A stretch of DNA of 46,365 nt from Fimbriimonadaceae bacterium (GTDB taxonomy: Bacteria; Armatimonadota; Fimbriimonadia; Fimbriimonadales; Fimbriimonadaceae), in the NCBI GenBank assembly GCA_019638835.1, contig JAHBTC010000009.1, positions 1 through 46,365 on the forward strand, written 5' to 3'. Positions within the stretch are counted from its first letter, which is position 1, and each line of letters starts with the position of its first letter. A program made the translations under genes and the position numbers. Below are positions 8,765 to 17,511 of this stretch, in pieces. The notes beneath the pieces are model-generated. The model made no database searches. It was not told the origin of the DNA and was given only the letters and a program-made list of their open reading frames with translations.

Positions 8765-9628
8765 CTACTGTCCCCAGACGCCTTGGAAGGTAGCGGGGGT
8801 CTCCCATAGTCCTTCCAGATAAGGTGGGCGGTGCGAAACGTACGCGCCAGAAGGGGCAAGTCGGATCAGATTTCCATCAACCGTCACCGCGTTGATGCCT
8901 TGATTGTGTCGGCCCGAAACCCTTTCGCCCCGAAAGTCACCGCCCGCACTCCCGCGAAACGCGAGGCGGGTAACGGTCTTCGTGTCCTTATCAAAGAAGA
9001 AGTTGCTATTGTCCCAGCCTATGCAGAACCCGTTGTCGCTGGCCGGGCCCTCAGAGTTGAGGTTCGGAACCGGGTCGTAACTGCCTTGAGCACCCTGATT
9101 GGAGGTCTCGGCAATCAACACGGTCTCGTCTGGCTTTGTGATGTCGCCGGTGGGAAGCGCTGACATCGTGGCGTACATCCCGTATGTAAGAGGCACGACC
9201 CGCTCAAATCCGCTCCCGAACAGGAGGACGTCACTATGCTCGTCTGCGTGGGCGGCCGGGCAAGAAAACTCCGCAGACTCTCGCAAGTGATCGCCGAGTG
9301 GCGAAAGCCATACAAGAGCCCCACTGTTCCCGTCTTTGGTTGAGCCGACCGAGACATTGCCTTCCGGAGTGATTTCGTAAAGAGGCGGGAATCGGTCGTC
9401 GTTTCCCGTGGCATAGCTTTGCAACGCCTTGGCGATTCCGCCCATGTTGGTTTTGCAAACGTAGTCTTTTCGCTGGTCATCGAATATGCGATATACCGGC
9501 CAAAGGGCAATCGACACGATGACGATGATCCCGATGATCCACCGCCAATCCTTGCCGCTCATGTACTCGGACTTCGCGGAGCCCTCTGGTTCATCGGGCG
9601 CGAAGTCGTCAGCGGCAAATAGAATCAT
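8765..9628 (-). CDS. Membrane-anchored pseudopilin-like protein
   Basis: 287 residues. A short acidic cytosolic N-terminus precedes one transmembrane helix (WRWIIGIIVIVSIALWPVY, about 29-47). Next is CKTNMGGIAKALQSYATGNDDRFPPL, which strongly resembles the region just after the pilin helix in Armatimonadota prepilin-like proteins (CLSNMKQIG..LYMSDTDDLFP). The C-terminal part has the SGRHNQGINAVTVDGNLIRL segment typical of H-X9-DG type pseudopilins. The N-terminal GFTLIE cleavage motif is missing, so it is not an ordinary prepilin peptidase substrate; it is probably a permanently anchored paralogue. Its ATG overlaps the stop of the LCP gene by 4 bp (ATGA). Function unknown. Confidence 0.65.
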   Translation of the reverse strand: MILFAADDFAPDEPEGSAKSEYMSGKDWRWIIGIIVIVSIALWPVYRIFDDQRKDYVCKTNMGGIAKALQSYATGNDDRFPPLYEITPEGNVSVGSTKDGNSGALVWLSPLGDHLRESAEFSCPAAHADEHSDVLLFGSGFERVVPLTYGMYATMSALPTGDITKPDETVLIAETSNQGAQGSYDPVPNLNSEGPASDNGFCIGWDNSNFFFDKDTKTVTRLAFRGSAGGDFRGERVSGRHNQGINAVTVDGNLIRLAPSGAYVSHRPPYLEGLWETPATFQGVWGQ

Positions 9629-10983
9629 TCGATTGAGGATAGCGTCTGCTTGCCGTCAGTTCGGGACTCTTCTTCATCCACCGGGTCAGCCGGAGGATTC
9701 TCTTGCGGAGTATCCCAAGGCAAACGAGGTGTTCGGTTGTCCCCATTCGGTTTGTTGCGTTTCGGGTCTGTCTCCGGATCGGTTGGCGGCTCGGTGGTGG
9801 GATCTTCTCCGGTGCTTGACGGCGGATCATTCTCGGGGATTTCTTGTTCCGGAGGAGTTGCAAGGTCCTCGATCGGCGCAGAGTCAATTGGAGTACGGGA
9901 TTGAATCGGCTCATCCAGCACCTCTTCCGGAGCGTGCTGCTCAAAAATTTCGTTGACCTGCTCCCGCAATTCAACATCCCGTTGCCGTCCCACCCGGCGC
10001 CCATTGCGGATGAAGCCCATTTGCGTCAAAAGAACTTCTAACTCATCGTATTTGACTCGAAGGTTTGAAGTACCTGGTATGTCCAATACGGGCACCATCT
10101 CAAGCCGGATGTCGGACTCCTCAACCATCTTGGAAAACCGCATGAGAGCCGTCAATTCGTCGCCCGTCAGCCCGCCACCTGTCATGCGAACACCTTGATT
10201 CATGAAGTGCGGGAGATTCTGCCACCGCGCCAACATGGCGTTCTTCACCGCAACCATAAACGCCTTCTGGCGCTTCTGCCGTTCAAAGTCGCTGTCGGAA
10301 TGGCGGAAGCGTACAAATCCCATCGCCTCGTAGCCATTCAGATGTTGCGGACCGGGGTGCAAATCGATGTGTAAGTCAGCCCAGTTATCGTCGTACTTCA
10401 TCCGCTTTTCGACGAAGATGTCAACGCCGCCCGCCATATCCACAAGGTCTTGGAATGCTACGAAGTCAAGGTCTACGACTCGGTGGATCGGTAAGCCAAG
10501 GAGGTCGGTCGCATACGCAGCAGTCAGGTTTGGACCACCAATTACATACAGCGCATTCACCTTATTCGGGCGAACTCCCGGCATGTTATTCACCCACACG
10601 TCGCGGGGAATCGAAATGCCTCTTATGGTGTTCTTCGCGAAGTTCAACTGAACGACCATCATCATGTCGCTCCGACCTTTTCGGGTTTTCTTCGCGCCGT
10701 TCTGCACGTATACGTCGTTATCGCAACCAAGTACAAGGAGGTTGATGACGTCAGGGGTGACGCCATTCTCCGCAAACGCCTCGGCCGGGTCGCGGTTCGT
10801 AACCTGATCCCGAATCAATGTCATCAACGATTCGCTTTGGCCGGCCCACCCCATTACCGTTCCTCCCACGAGAAAAACGACGAGGTAGAGGCTGTAGAGG
10901 AGTCCGAGGAAGAACCGGCCCCAGAACGAAGGTTGATCGCTTCGTGCCATGTGCAACAGAGACGAGGAGCCCTTGCTCCCCAT
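9625..10983 (-). CDS. LytR-CpsA-Psr (LCP) family cell-wall glycopolymer ligase
   Basis: About 452 residues. A short N-terminal cytosolic stretch is followed by one membrane helix (FFLGLLYSLYLVVFLVGGTVMGWAG), then the extracytoplasmic LCP domain. Motifs include INLLVLGCDND, the RSDMMMVVQLN Arg/Asp motif, ISIPRDVWVN, KVNALYVIGGPN and GFVRFRHSDSDFERQKRQKAF. LCP enzymes transfer lipid-linked glycopolymers to peptidoglycan or related acceptors. The last ~110 residues are Pro/Glu/Asp/Thr-rich and probably disordered. ATG 10983 is preceded by TATATC five bases upstream and by no Shine-Dalgarno; ATG 10950 is the alternative start. It is the first gene of a run with the pseudopilin-like, foldase and mazG genes. 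Confidence 0.87.
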   Translation of the reverse strand: MGSKGSSSLLHMARSDQPSFWGRFFLGLLYSLYLVVFLVGGTVMGWAGQSESLMTLIRDQVTNRDPAEAFAENGVTPDVINLLVLGCDNDVYVQNGAKKTRKGRSDMMMVVQLNFAKNTIRGISIPRDVWVNNMPGVRPNKVNALYVIGGPNLTAAYATDLLGLPIHRVVDLDFVAFQDLVDMAGGVDIFVEKRMKYDDNWADLHIDLHPGPQHLNGYEAMGFVRFRHSDSDFERQKRQKAFMVAVKNAMLARWQNLPHFMNQGVRMTGGGLTGDELTALMRFSKMVEESDIRLEMVPVLDIPGTSNLRVKYDELEVLLTQMGFIRNGRRVGRQRDVELREQVNEIFEQHAPEEVLDEPIQSRTPIDSAPIEDLATPPEQEIPENDPPSSTGEDPTTEPPTDPETDPKRNKPNGDNRTPRLPWDTPQENPPADPVDEEESRTDGKQTLSSIE

Positions 10984-11099
10984 CCATAGATATACTCTAG
11001 GACGTCGGCGGACACTCCCAGGATGCGGGACTAGGAAAATCCTTTGGGCACCTTGGCTTTGGCATCTTCTGTGCATAACTCGCCGTAGAGAACTTACGA

Positions 11100-11774
11100 A
11101 TGAGGCGAAAAGGGTTCACTTTGATTGAGGTTCTGGTGGTCATTGCGATCATCGCGATCCTTGCTGCCTTTTTGTTCCCCGTATTTGCCAAAGCCAAAGC
11201 CCGAAGCAAGCAGACCGCGTGCCTCAGCAATATGAAGCAAATCGGGACCGCGTTTGCGCTGTACATGAGCGACACCGACGACCTGTTCCCGAACGGCTTG
11301 GACGCAGTGGATAAGTTCCAACCCATGATCTGGGAGTCCGAACCCGAATTTTTCGCCCAAATTCCGGATATGCCGCTTCTGAGCGACTTGCTTCAGCCGT
11401 ATCTAAAGAATCGAGAGGTCTTCCACTCTCCTGCCGACTACGGACTAAAAGTTCTGGACGACCGCCCGTGGTTACCTCTTGTCGCTCAACCGTCGGTGTA
11501 CGGCAAGTTTGGATCAAGTTACTTTTATCGCACCGAGTTGACTTTCCGTCGGATCTACCACTCTTCATTGCCTCAACCCAGCGAGAGCAACATGATGGAG
11601 ACCGCTTCAGGTGCATGGCATGCAGGTGCTCCGTTGATGGACGAGAGCATTCAGCCGGAAGAATGGCAGAAAAGGATCATGACTTATCGTTATAACCTCT
11701 TATACACCGACTTCCACGCCCGTTCGGTGTCTTTCGCTCAACAGAACGAAGCATGGGCCGTGCCGATTCAGTAG
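11100..11774 (+). CDS. Prepilin-type (type II pseudopilin-like) protein
   Basis: 224 residues. The class III signal is complete: MRRKG/FTLIEVLVVIAII, with cleavage after Gly5, Phe at +1 and Glu at +5, then a hydrophobic helix. After it comes FPVFAKAKARSKQTACLSNMKQIGTAFALYMSDTDD, the pattern found in the large families of prepilin-like proteins of Armatimonadota. It would be processed by a prepilin peptidase and built into a pseudopilus or displayed on the cell surface; the partner machinery is not in this window. The C-terminal half has the conserved ...LLYTDFHARSVSF segment. It is divergent from the LCP gene, and its 3' end overlaps the alkyltransferase-like gene by 22 bp. Confidence 0.9.
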   Translation: MRRKGFTLIEVLVVIAIIAILAAFLFPVFAKAKARSKQTACLSNMKQIGTAFALYMSDTDDLFPNGLDAVDKFQPMIWESEPEFFAQIPDMPLLSDLLQPYLKNREVFHSPADYGLKVLDDRPWLPLVAQPSVYGKFGSSYFYRTELTFRRIYHSSLPQPSESNMMETASGAWHAGAPLMDESIQPEEWQKRIMTYRYNLLYTDFHARSVSFAQQNEAWAVPIQ

Positions 11775-12082
11775 CCCTCCGCGAGCAACTCGTTGAGATT
11801 GTCAGCGCGATCCCGGCCGGTAAGTGGGCGAGTTACTCGGGCGTTGGATCCGCCATGCTTCCCCCTCAATCCGGTCGAATTGTCGGCCAAATGATGAAGC
11901 GATACGGAGCCGATCTCCCTTGGTGGCGTGTCGTGACCGTAGACGGACGCATCGCACTCATGAAACTGGATCCAGTCGCCGGCAAGGAACAAGTAGAACG
12001 ACTACGCTCCGAGGGTGTGAAATACGAGAACGATAGACTTGACCGAGAATTCCACTATCATCCGTTGGATTACGACAGGTAG
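11753..12082 (+). CDS. Alkyltransferase-like (ATL) DNA-binding protein
   Basis: A 109-residue protein with the fold of the C-terminal DNA-binding domain of O6-alkylguanine-DNA alkyltransferase. The winged-helix part reads IVSAIPAGKWASYSGVGSAM...SGRIVGQMMK. Where true transferases have the acceptor PCHRV, this protein has PWWRVV, so the methyl-accepting Cys is replaced by Trp. In known ATLs the protein binds alkylated guanine without repairing it and hands the lesion to nucleotide excision repair (established for the family). The usual ATL motif is PWHRV; here the His is also Trp. The gene overlaps the prepilin gene by 22 bp upstream and the end of smc by 13 bp, convergent. Confidence 0.85.
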   Translation: MGRADSVALREQLVEIVSAIPAGKWASYSGVGSAMLPPQSGRIVGQMMKRYGADLPWWRVVTVDGRIALMKLDPVAGKEQVERLRSEGVKYENDRLDREFHYHPLDYDR

Positions 12083-15000
12083 GCGGACTCGGTCTGAAGA
12101 TACGCCTCTGGCACCACTTCTTTCACGATCTCGGGATCTGGCACGCGTACCGGAATGATTGTGCTGACTCCCGGTTCCTGCATTGTAACGCCGTACCACA
12201 AGTCGGCGGCAGCGATGGTTACGGGGTTATGGGTGATGAGCACGAACTGGGTTGTCTCTCCCATCCCCTTCAGTCGTTCAATAAACCGCTCAACATTGCG
12301 TCCGTCGAGGGGCGCATCCACTTCGTCAAGAATGACAAGCGGCGTGGGGCGTACTTGCAACAGCGCAAACAAGAATGCGATTGCCGACAGTGCCCTTTCG
12401 CCGCCTGAAAGCAAATCGAGCCGTTGTCGCCGCTTTCCGGGAAGTGTGACCTGAATCTCCACTCCACTTTCCAGAGCATTCTCAGGATCGGTGAGTTCCA
12501 GTTCGGCTTCTCCTCCGGGGAATAGCAGACGGAACTGGTCGGCGAACGCGCCCTGAACAAGCGTGAAAGCGTCGCGGAACTTGGTCTTGGTGAGGCGATC
12601 GAGTTCGACCATAGCGCCTTCGATGTCAGCGATGCTTTGCTCAACATCCTGCTTCTGGCCGTCAAGTTCGTTGAACCGTTCCGAAAGTCGGTCGTAGGCG
12701 TCAATTGCTCCGACGTTCACCTCGCCCATAGCACGGACTTCGCGCCGAAGACTCGCTACTTCGCGCAGGGCTTCGGGCGGCAAATGAACAGTCCCCACGC
12801 GTTCTCGGGCTTCGTCCACCGACATTCCATAGTCTTGCAACAACCGCTCAACGACGTTTGCTCGGCGCGAGTCTGCCCTCGCCCAGTCCACTTCGGCACG
12901 TCGGATCGCCTCCGATTGTGCGGTGAGCGATGCCATCGCCAAGGAACGGTCGCGCTCACTTTCGGTGCGCTGGGCAAGAAGCATGTGACGCTGTTCTCGA
13001 GCCTCGGATCGTCGGGCACCGAGTACCTCCGTCTGCTTTGTGAACTCCGCCTGGCGCGATTCCGCATCGATTCTTGCTTCGGTCCATCGTTCGCGTTCCG
13101 GGCCGAGAGTGGTTTGTCGTGAGTTACGATACGTCTCCGCTTCCTCTAATCGGGCAACGCGGCGTTCGGCCTCGATGCGGCGACGTTGGGCATCGCTCGC
13201 TTCCCTTTCGGCGTCTTGTAGGCGGGCTGAAGCACTCTGGGCATCCGCCGAATGGGCGGCAACCAACGCTAATGCCTCATCTCGCTTGGCCTCAAGGGGC
13301 TCCGGATCGGGAGCCTCACGGTTTTGCGTAGCGACCTCTACGAGTTCTGCTTGCTCCTTTTTGAGTCGATCTTGCTCGCGAACCGCAGCATTTCGCTCGG
13401 CTTCCAGTCGCTGTTTCCATGTGCGGGCCTCATCTCGTTCTAGCTGGAGCGAGGCGATCTCGGCGCGTAGTCGTTCGGCAGTTTCCGCGCTTTCGGCCCG
13501 GAGGGCTTCATTCCCATTTTCGCGGGTGAGGGCAGCGAGTTGCTTTTCAAACGAAGCAATCTCGTGCTCAAGGTCTGAGAGTTCGGCGCGCCTTTGCACC
13601 ACACCAACATTCGTCCGTGCCGTGCGTCCGCCGCTTACTGCGCCGCCCGCAAACACGACTTCTCCATCTAAAGTAACGAGTCGACTCCAACCACTTGTCC
13701 GGGCGAGTGCGAGGGCACGCTCAAGCGTTTCGACGACCAAAACGCGCCCAAGCAATGACTCGACCACCGACCGATGCTCGGGGAGGCATCGCACGAGGTC
13801 GGAGGCTCGCCCGCGCACCCCGTCACTCTTGGCCAACCGAAGGAGTTCGTCAGACGGGTGGAACGGCCGCATCAGTGAGATCGGTTGGAACGTGGCCCGA
13901 CCCAACCGCTTGTCCTTCAGCATCTGAATCGCGGTCTTTGCGTCCCGTTCCTGCTCAACGATAAGGTCGTTGACGGAGGCCCCCAATGCGGTTTCAATGG
14001 CGGTCGCGAGTTCGGTATCGGTCTCAATCGCCTCGCCCACCGGGATGTATTCCGCTGACAGTTCCCGACTTCGTGCGGCCATGAGCACGGCTTTTGAACC
14101 TTGCGCGACCCCTTCGTAAGATTCTAAAGTTGCCTCTAAGCCGCGCCGCCGACCAATGAGGGCCGACATCTGCTCCTGAATCCGCTGTCGTTCAGCGCCG
14201 GCCGTTCGTTCGGCTTCTTCAGCCGTGAACCTCGCTTGCCGGGCGGCTTCTCGTTCCGCTGTGAGTTTGGCTACTTGGGACTCAATGGCGTCGAGATTCT
14301 TCGTTGCCTCGGCGAGACCTTCTTCGAGTTCGGGAAGTGCCGCGACAATCCCTTCCAGTTCTTCGGCGACTCGCACCATTCGCGCGGCCCGCGCCCCGGC
14401 CTCGGCCTCAGCCCGCTCCCATGCTGTCCGGGCGGCACGCACTTGCGCTAAGTCCGCTTCTGCGGTCTTCAACCTTTCGTTGAGCGCAACGGCTTCGCTA
14501 TCGACCTTGCTCAACTCTGCCTTCAGGTCGCGGAGTCGCTGCTGTGCCGCAGACTCTTCCTTGGTGGCGGTCGCAAGTTCAGCGGCGGCGTTGTCTGCCG
14601 CCTCTTCTGCCCTCGTGCCTTCTTGTTCCAGGTTCGACTCAATATCAGCGAGGCCCTCAAGTTTGCCGAGTGCGACTTGCGCATCAGCTCTTGCTCGCTC
14701 CGCATTGCGCTCCGCTTCCGCAAGTTCAGCGGTGATCTGCTCGATTTCCGATTCTAAGTCTTCGATCTTTACCGCTAAGTCTACAAGTCGGGTTTCAGCA
14801 ACAAGGGCGTCGGCTTCGGCTTTCTCGCTGGCTTCTTTCGCGGCGGCAATCGCGGCGGAGTGACGCTCAAGATCCGCCTCAGACTCACCTAAGTCTCGAA
14901 TAAGGAGGTCGGCTTCAAGCTCTTGTAGCCGGGCGGCTAGCGACTTGTACGCCTTCGCGACTCGAGCCTCTTCTTCAAGCGGTTCCCGCTGGACTTCTAA

Positions 15001-15591
15001 CTCCAAAAGGACGTCATTCACCCTCTCCAGTTGAGTGCGCGCATGGCCGAGTCGGCGCTGGGCTTCGTTTCGTCGGGCCCGATACCGCTGGACGCCCGCC
15101 GCTTCGTCAATCCAGTCTCGACGTTGTTCGGGACTGGCCGCCAGCGCCTGGTCAATCTCCGACTGGGAAACGATCGCGTACCCTGCCTTCCCAAGACCCG
15201 TATCGGCAAGCAGATCGGCGACATCGCGTAGACGACAGGAGCGCCCATTGATCGCAAACGAGCTATCTCCACCCCGGGTAAGGCGTCGCTGGATACTCAC
15301 CTCTACGGCTTCAATTGGCAGCACCCCGTCCTCGTTATCAAAGAAGAGGGTCACTTCGGCATACCCGACGGGCTTTCGGGCGCGTGATCCCGCGAAGATC
15401 ACCTCAATGCCCGTTTGGGCGCGAATGTGTCGCGAGTTGGTTTCGCCCAGACCCCACAAGATTGCGTCTACGACATTCGATTTGCCGCAGCCGTTCGGTC
15501 CAATGATCGCTGACAACGGAGCGTTGAGTTCGAACTCCGTTCGGTCGGCAAATGTTTTGAACCCGACGATCCTGACTCGCTTGAGACGCAT
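12070..15591 (-). CDS. smc: Chromosome segregation protein SMC
   Basis: 1173 residues, normal length. The N-terminal ATPase half has Walker A GPNGCGKSN at residues 31-39. Two very long coiled coils (Glu/Ala/Arg-rich) flank a hinge at roughly 510-660 (SYEGVAQGSKAVLMAAR, VPVGEAIETD-like segment, TLDGEVVFAGGAVSGG). The C-terminal half carries the ABC signature LLSGGERALSAIAF and Walker B LVILDEVDAPLDGRN. As a dimer with ScpA/ScpB it compacts and separates sister chromosomes. ScpA and ScpB are not in the window. Its complement strand shows long arginine/serine-rich open frames, an artefact of the repetitive coiled-coil coding sequence. There is no strong Shine-Dalgarno (CGAGAGA lies just before ATG). 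Confidence 0.97.
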   Translation of the reverse strand: MRLKRVRIVGFKTFADRTEFELNAPLSAIIGPNGCGKSNVVDAILWGLGETNSRHIRAQTGIEVIFAGSRARKPVGYAEVTLFFDNEDGVLPIEAVEVSIQRRLTRGGDSSFAINGRSCRLRDVADLLADTGLGKAGYAIVSQSEIDQALAASPEQRRDWIDEAAGVQRYRARRNEAQRRLGHARTQLERVNDVLLELEVQREPLEEEARVAKAYKSLAARLQELEADLLIRDLGESEADLERHSAAIAAAKEASEKAEADALVAETRLVDLAVKIEDLESEIEQITAELAEAERNAERARADAQVALGKLEGLADIESNLEQEGTRAEEAADNAAAELATATKEESAAQQRLRDLKAELSKVDSEAVALNERLKTAEADLAQVRAARTAWERAEAEAGARAARMVRVAEELEGIVAALPELEEGLAEATKNLDAIESQVAKLTAEREAARQARFTAEEAERTAGAERQRIQEQMSALIGRRRGLEATLESYEGVAQGSKAVLMAARSRELSAEYIPVGEAIETDTELATAIETALGASVNDLIVEQERDAKTAIQMLKDKRLGRATFQPISLMRPFHPSDELLRLAKSDGVRGRASDLVRCLPEHRSVVESLLGRVLVVETLERALALARTSGWSRLVTLDGEVVFAGGAVSGGRTARTNVGVVQRRAELSDLEHEIASFEKQLAALTRENGNEALRAESAETAERLRAEIASLQLERDEARTWKQRLEAERNAAVREQDRLKKEQAELVEVATQNREAPDPEPLEAKRDEALALVAAHSADAQSASARLQDAEREASDAQRRRIEAERRVARLEEAETYRNSRQTTLGPERERWTEARIDAESRQAEFTKQTEVLGARRSEAREQRHMLLAQRTESERDRSLAMASLTAQSEAIRRAEVDWARADSRRANVVERLLQDYGMSVDEARERVGTVHLPPEALREVASLRREVRAMGEVNVGAIDAYDRLSERFNELDGQKQDVEQSIADIEGAMVELDRLTKTKFRDAFTLVQGAFADQFRLLFPGGEAELELTDPENALESGVEIQVTLPGKRRQRLDLLSGGERALSAIAFLFALLQVRPTPLVILDEVDAPLDGRNVERFIERLKGMGETTQFVLITHNPVTIAAADLWYGVTMQEPGVSTIIPVRVPDPEIVKEVVPEAYLQTESAYLS

Positions 15592-15636
15592 TCTCTCGGG
15601 GGTCCAAGACGCTCTGACACAGCGTGATGACGCGCC

Positions 15637-16299
15637 CTATTCGTCCGAGTTATCCACAGCCTCGTAAGTTTGCGGGGGCATGACAGCCGGGGGGCACTGA
15701 AGCGAGAAAGTGCCGCAGGCGGCTAAATCGAAGTAATCCTGTCCCCCTAATCTGGCGACGGGAAGGAAGCCGCCGGCTCCCTGTGCGGCCGAGACGAGAT
15801 CCGGTCGGACATGGGCCAGAAGAACTTCGCCAATCACATATGCCGTGCTCCCAGGGCCGTCGCCGTGACTCACGATCTGGTGCAATCGGCACTCAAACGA
15901 TGCGGGAGATTCAAGCACACGAGCGGGCCGAACTCGCTCGCTTTCGACTTCCGTGAAACCGGAGAGTTCCCACTTGTCCACTTCACCCGGATACTCGCCC
16001 GCCGCGACATTCATCCCTTCGACCATGTTTCGATCTACGAGATTGACCACAAACTCACGGGTCTCCTCAATATTGACCAGAGTCTCTTTTCGTTCACCGT
16101 TCCGGCCCCGCACCGGAGAAAAACAAAGTGACGGGGGGGCAATGCCCCCGAGCATAAAGTAGGAAAACGGGGCAACATTTCGGGCTCCCGCATTCGACAT
16201 CGTGGAAACAAACGCAATGGGGCGAGGGACAATAAGGTTTGCGAGCAGATCGTAAATCTGCCCCGGAGACATCTGTTGCGGGTCAAATCGCGCGCTCAC
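15637..16299 (-). CDS. Flavin reductase-like, FMN-binding split-barrel protein
   Basis: About 220 residues from GTG 16299. The start ARFDPQQMSPGQIYDLLANLIVPRPIAFVST is the standard opening of this family (IVPRPIA-VST binds FMN phosphate). Further motifs are NVAPFSYFMLGGIAPPSLCFSP and KETLVNIEETREFVVNLVD. These proteins bind FMN and typically act as NAD(P)H:flavin oxidoreductases or flavoprotein esterase-like enzymes; the substrate is unknown. An in-frame ATG at 16344 would overlap the upstream gene by 43 bp and add residues that do not fit the family. The GTG is 2 bp after the stop of the dienelactone-hydrolase gene, so the pair is probably translated together. Confidence 0.85.
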   Translation of the reverse strand: MSARFDPQQMSPGQIYDLLANLIVPRPIAFVSTMSNAGARNVAPFSYFMLGGIAPPSLCFSPVRGRNGERKETLVNIEETREFVVNLVDRNMVEGMNVAAGEYPGEVDKWELSGFTEVESERVRPARVLESPASFECRLHQIVSHGDGPGSTAYVIGEVLLAHVRPDLVSAAQGAGGFLPVARLGGQDYFDLAACGTFSLQCPPAVMPPQTYEAVDNSDE

Positions 16300-16301
16300 G
16301 A

Positions 16302-16994
16302 TTAGGTGAGATTTTGCCGGAAAAACGCGAGAAGTTTCTGCCAAGCATCCATCGCGGCTTCTCCATCATAGACCTCCGGTCGGTCGTCGTTGAAGAAGGC
16401 ATGGCTCACCCCGGCATACGTATGAAAATCGTGCTCTTTGCCGAGCGCTGTGAGTTGAGCCGATAGTTCTCGCACCGCTTCGGGAGATGCGTACTCGTCG
16501 TTCTCGGCAAAGATGCCGAGTACAGGAGCGTGGAGTTTCTGATAGTTCGGATGGACATGGGGATGGATGCCGTAGAAGTTCGCCGCCGCCCCAATATGAG
16601 GATGGAGTGTCGCCGCATACATCGCAAGTTTTCCTCCCATACAGAATCCAACCACGCCGACCTTTTCGCCGTCTACGCGATCGTCTCCAAGCAAGAAATC
16701 CACGCCTCCTTGCACCATTTCGGCCGCGCGAGCAATGTTGAGGGCCATCATCAGAGAGCCGGCCTCGTCAGGCTCGGTGGTCTGTTGGCCGTCGTAAAAG
16801 TCAGGGGCCAACACGACAAATCCTTCATCCGCCAAACGATCCGCTACGCACTTGATGTGATCGACGAGACCCCACCACTCTTGGATGAGGATGACTCCGG
16901 GTCCGCTATCTCCGACTAAGTAGCCTTGGAACTCTTGTTCGTGTCGCGAAAAGCGGATCATCTCACCCATGTCATTTGATTTTACGGCATTCAC
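16302..16994 (-). CDS. Dienelactone hydrolase family alpha/beta hydrolase
   Basis: 230 residues from GTG 16994 (222 from ATG 16970). The catalytic triad is visible: nucleophile Cys118 in GFCMGG, Asp166 in FAENDE and His198 in GVSHAFF. Glu39 in IQEWWG is the residue that holds the Cys inactive until substrate binds in classic dienelactone hydrolases. The fold is complete. In known members it opens cyclic dienelactones during aromatic-ring breakdown, but many are general carboxyl esterases. GTG 16994 overlaps the EVE gene stop by 4 bp (GTGA). Alternatively ATG 16970 has a TAAAAT box eight bases upstream and may be used for a leaderless internal transcript. Confidence 0.88.
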   Translation of the reverse strand: MNAVKSNDMGEMIRFSRHEQEFQGYLVGDSGPGVILIQEWWGLVDHIKCVADRLADEGFVVLAPDFYDGQQTTEPDEAGSLMMALNIARAAEMVQGGVDFLLGDDRVDGEKVGVVGFCMGGKLAMYAATLHPHIGAAANFYGIHPHVHPNYQKLHAPVLGIFAENDEYASPEAVRELSAQLTALGKEHDFHTYAGVSHAFFNDDRPEVYDGEAAMDAWQKLLAFFRQNLT

Positions 16995-17476
16995 ACCTTC
17001 GGTGGTGCCAATCCGATGAGTTCATGGACCACTTGCCACTCTTCTTCCGTTACCGGCATGACGCTCAGGCGTTGTCCTCGTTGCAGAACCATCATGTCAC
17101 TCAGTCTTGGGTGAGACCGGAGTTCATCAAGGGTGAGGATACGGGGCCAGATCACGGGTTCAGCAACGTCCACCCCCATCCATCGCGGATTTTCGGGCGG
17201 ACTCTTCGGATCGTAGTACTTGTGCTTCGGGTCAAATTGGGTGGGATCGGGGTAGCCGCCGCGCACGATCTTCATGGTCCCCGCAATCCCAATCGGTGCG
17301 GTCACCGAGTTGTAGAAAAAGGCGAAATCCCCGGGTTGGAATTTGTCGCGCATGAAGTTGCGGACGGTGTAGTTCCGGCAACCCTCCCACAAGTCCGGTC
17401 CCTTCTTCTTGGCCAAATCGTGAATCGAATACACGTCAGGCTCGCTCTTCATCAACCAGTACGCCACGGCCTTCAC
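16991..17476 (-). CDS. EVE domain protein
   Basis: 161 residues, essentially a single EVE domain (PUA-like fold). Typical features are [39 protein letters not shown] at the N-terminus, [33 protein letters not shown] and PRWMGVDV, and the C-terminal [16 protein letters not shown] proteins bind modified bases in DNA or RNA (established for several family members); the target here is unknown. The start is GTG at 17476. It is first of a three-gene coupled set with the dienelactone hydrolase and flavin-reductase-like genes, divergent from leuB. Confidence 0.9.
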   Translation of the reverse strand: MKAVAYWLMKSEPDVYSIHDLAKKKGPDLWEGCRNYTVRNFMRDKFQPGDFAFFYNSVTAPIGIAGTMKIVRGGYPDPTQFDPKHKYYDPKSPPENPRWMGVDVAEPVIWPRILTLDELRSHPRLSDMMVLQRGQRLSVMPVTEEEWQVVHELIGLAPPKV

Positions 17477-17498
17477 TCATACCCGCTTCCGGGCTCGG

Positions 17499-17504
17499 TA
17501 TTAT
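17499..17504 (+). promoter_or_regulatory. Candidate -10 box for leuB, leaderless arrangement
   Basis: TATTAT stands seven bases before the leuB ATG and there is no Shine-Dalgarno sequence. With normal spacing, transcription would begin at or next to the start codon. I see no convincing -35 hexamer 16-18 bp upstream, so the call rests on position and similarity to the other cases in this window. Confidence 0.4.
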
Positions 17505-17511
17505 CCGACTC

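Noticed and set aside
13040-13927. Plus-strand 295-codon open frame opposite smc (and 14225-14863, 15035-15667)
   Set aside because: Arg/Ser/Ala-rich translations with no motif or ribosome site; they mirror the coiled-coil codons of smc.
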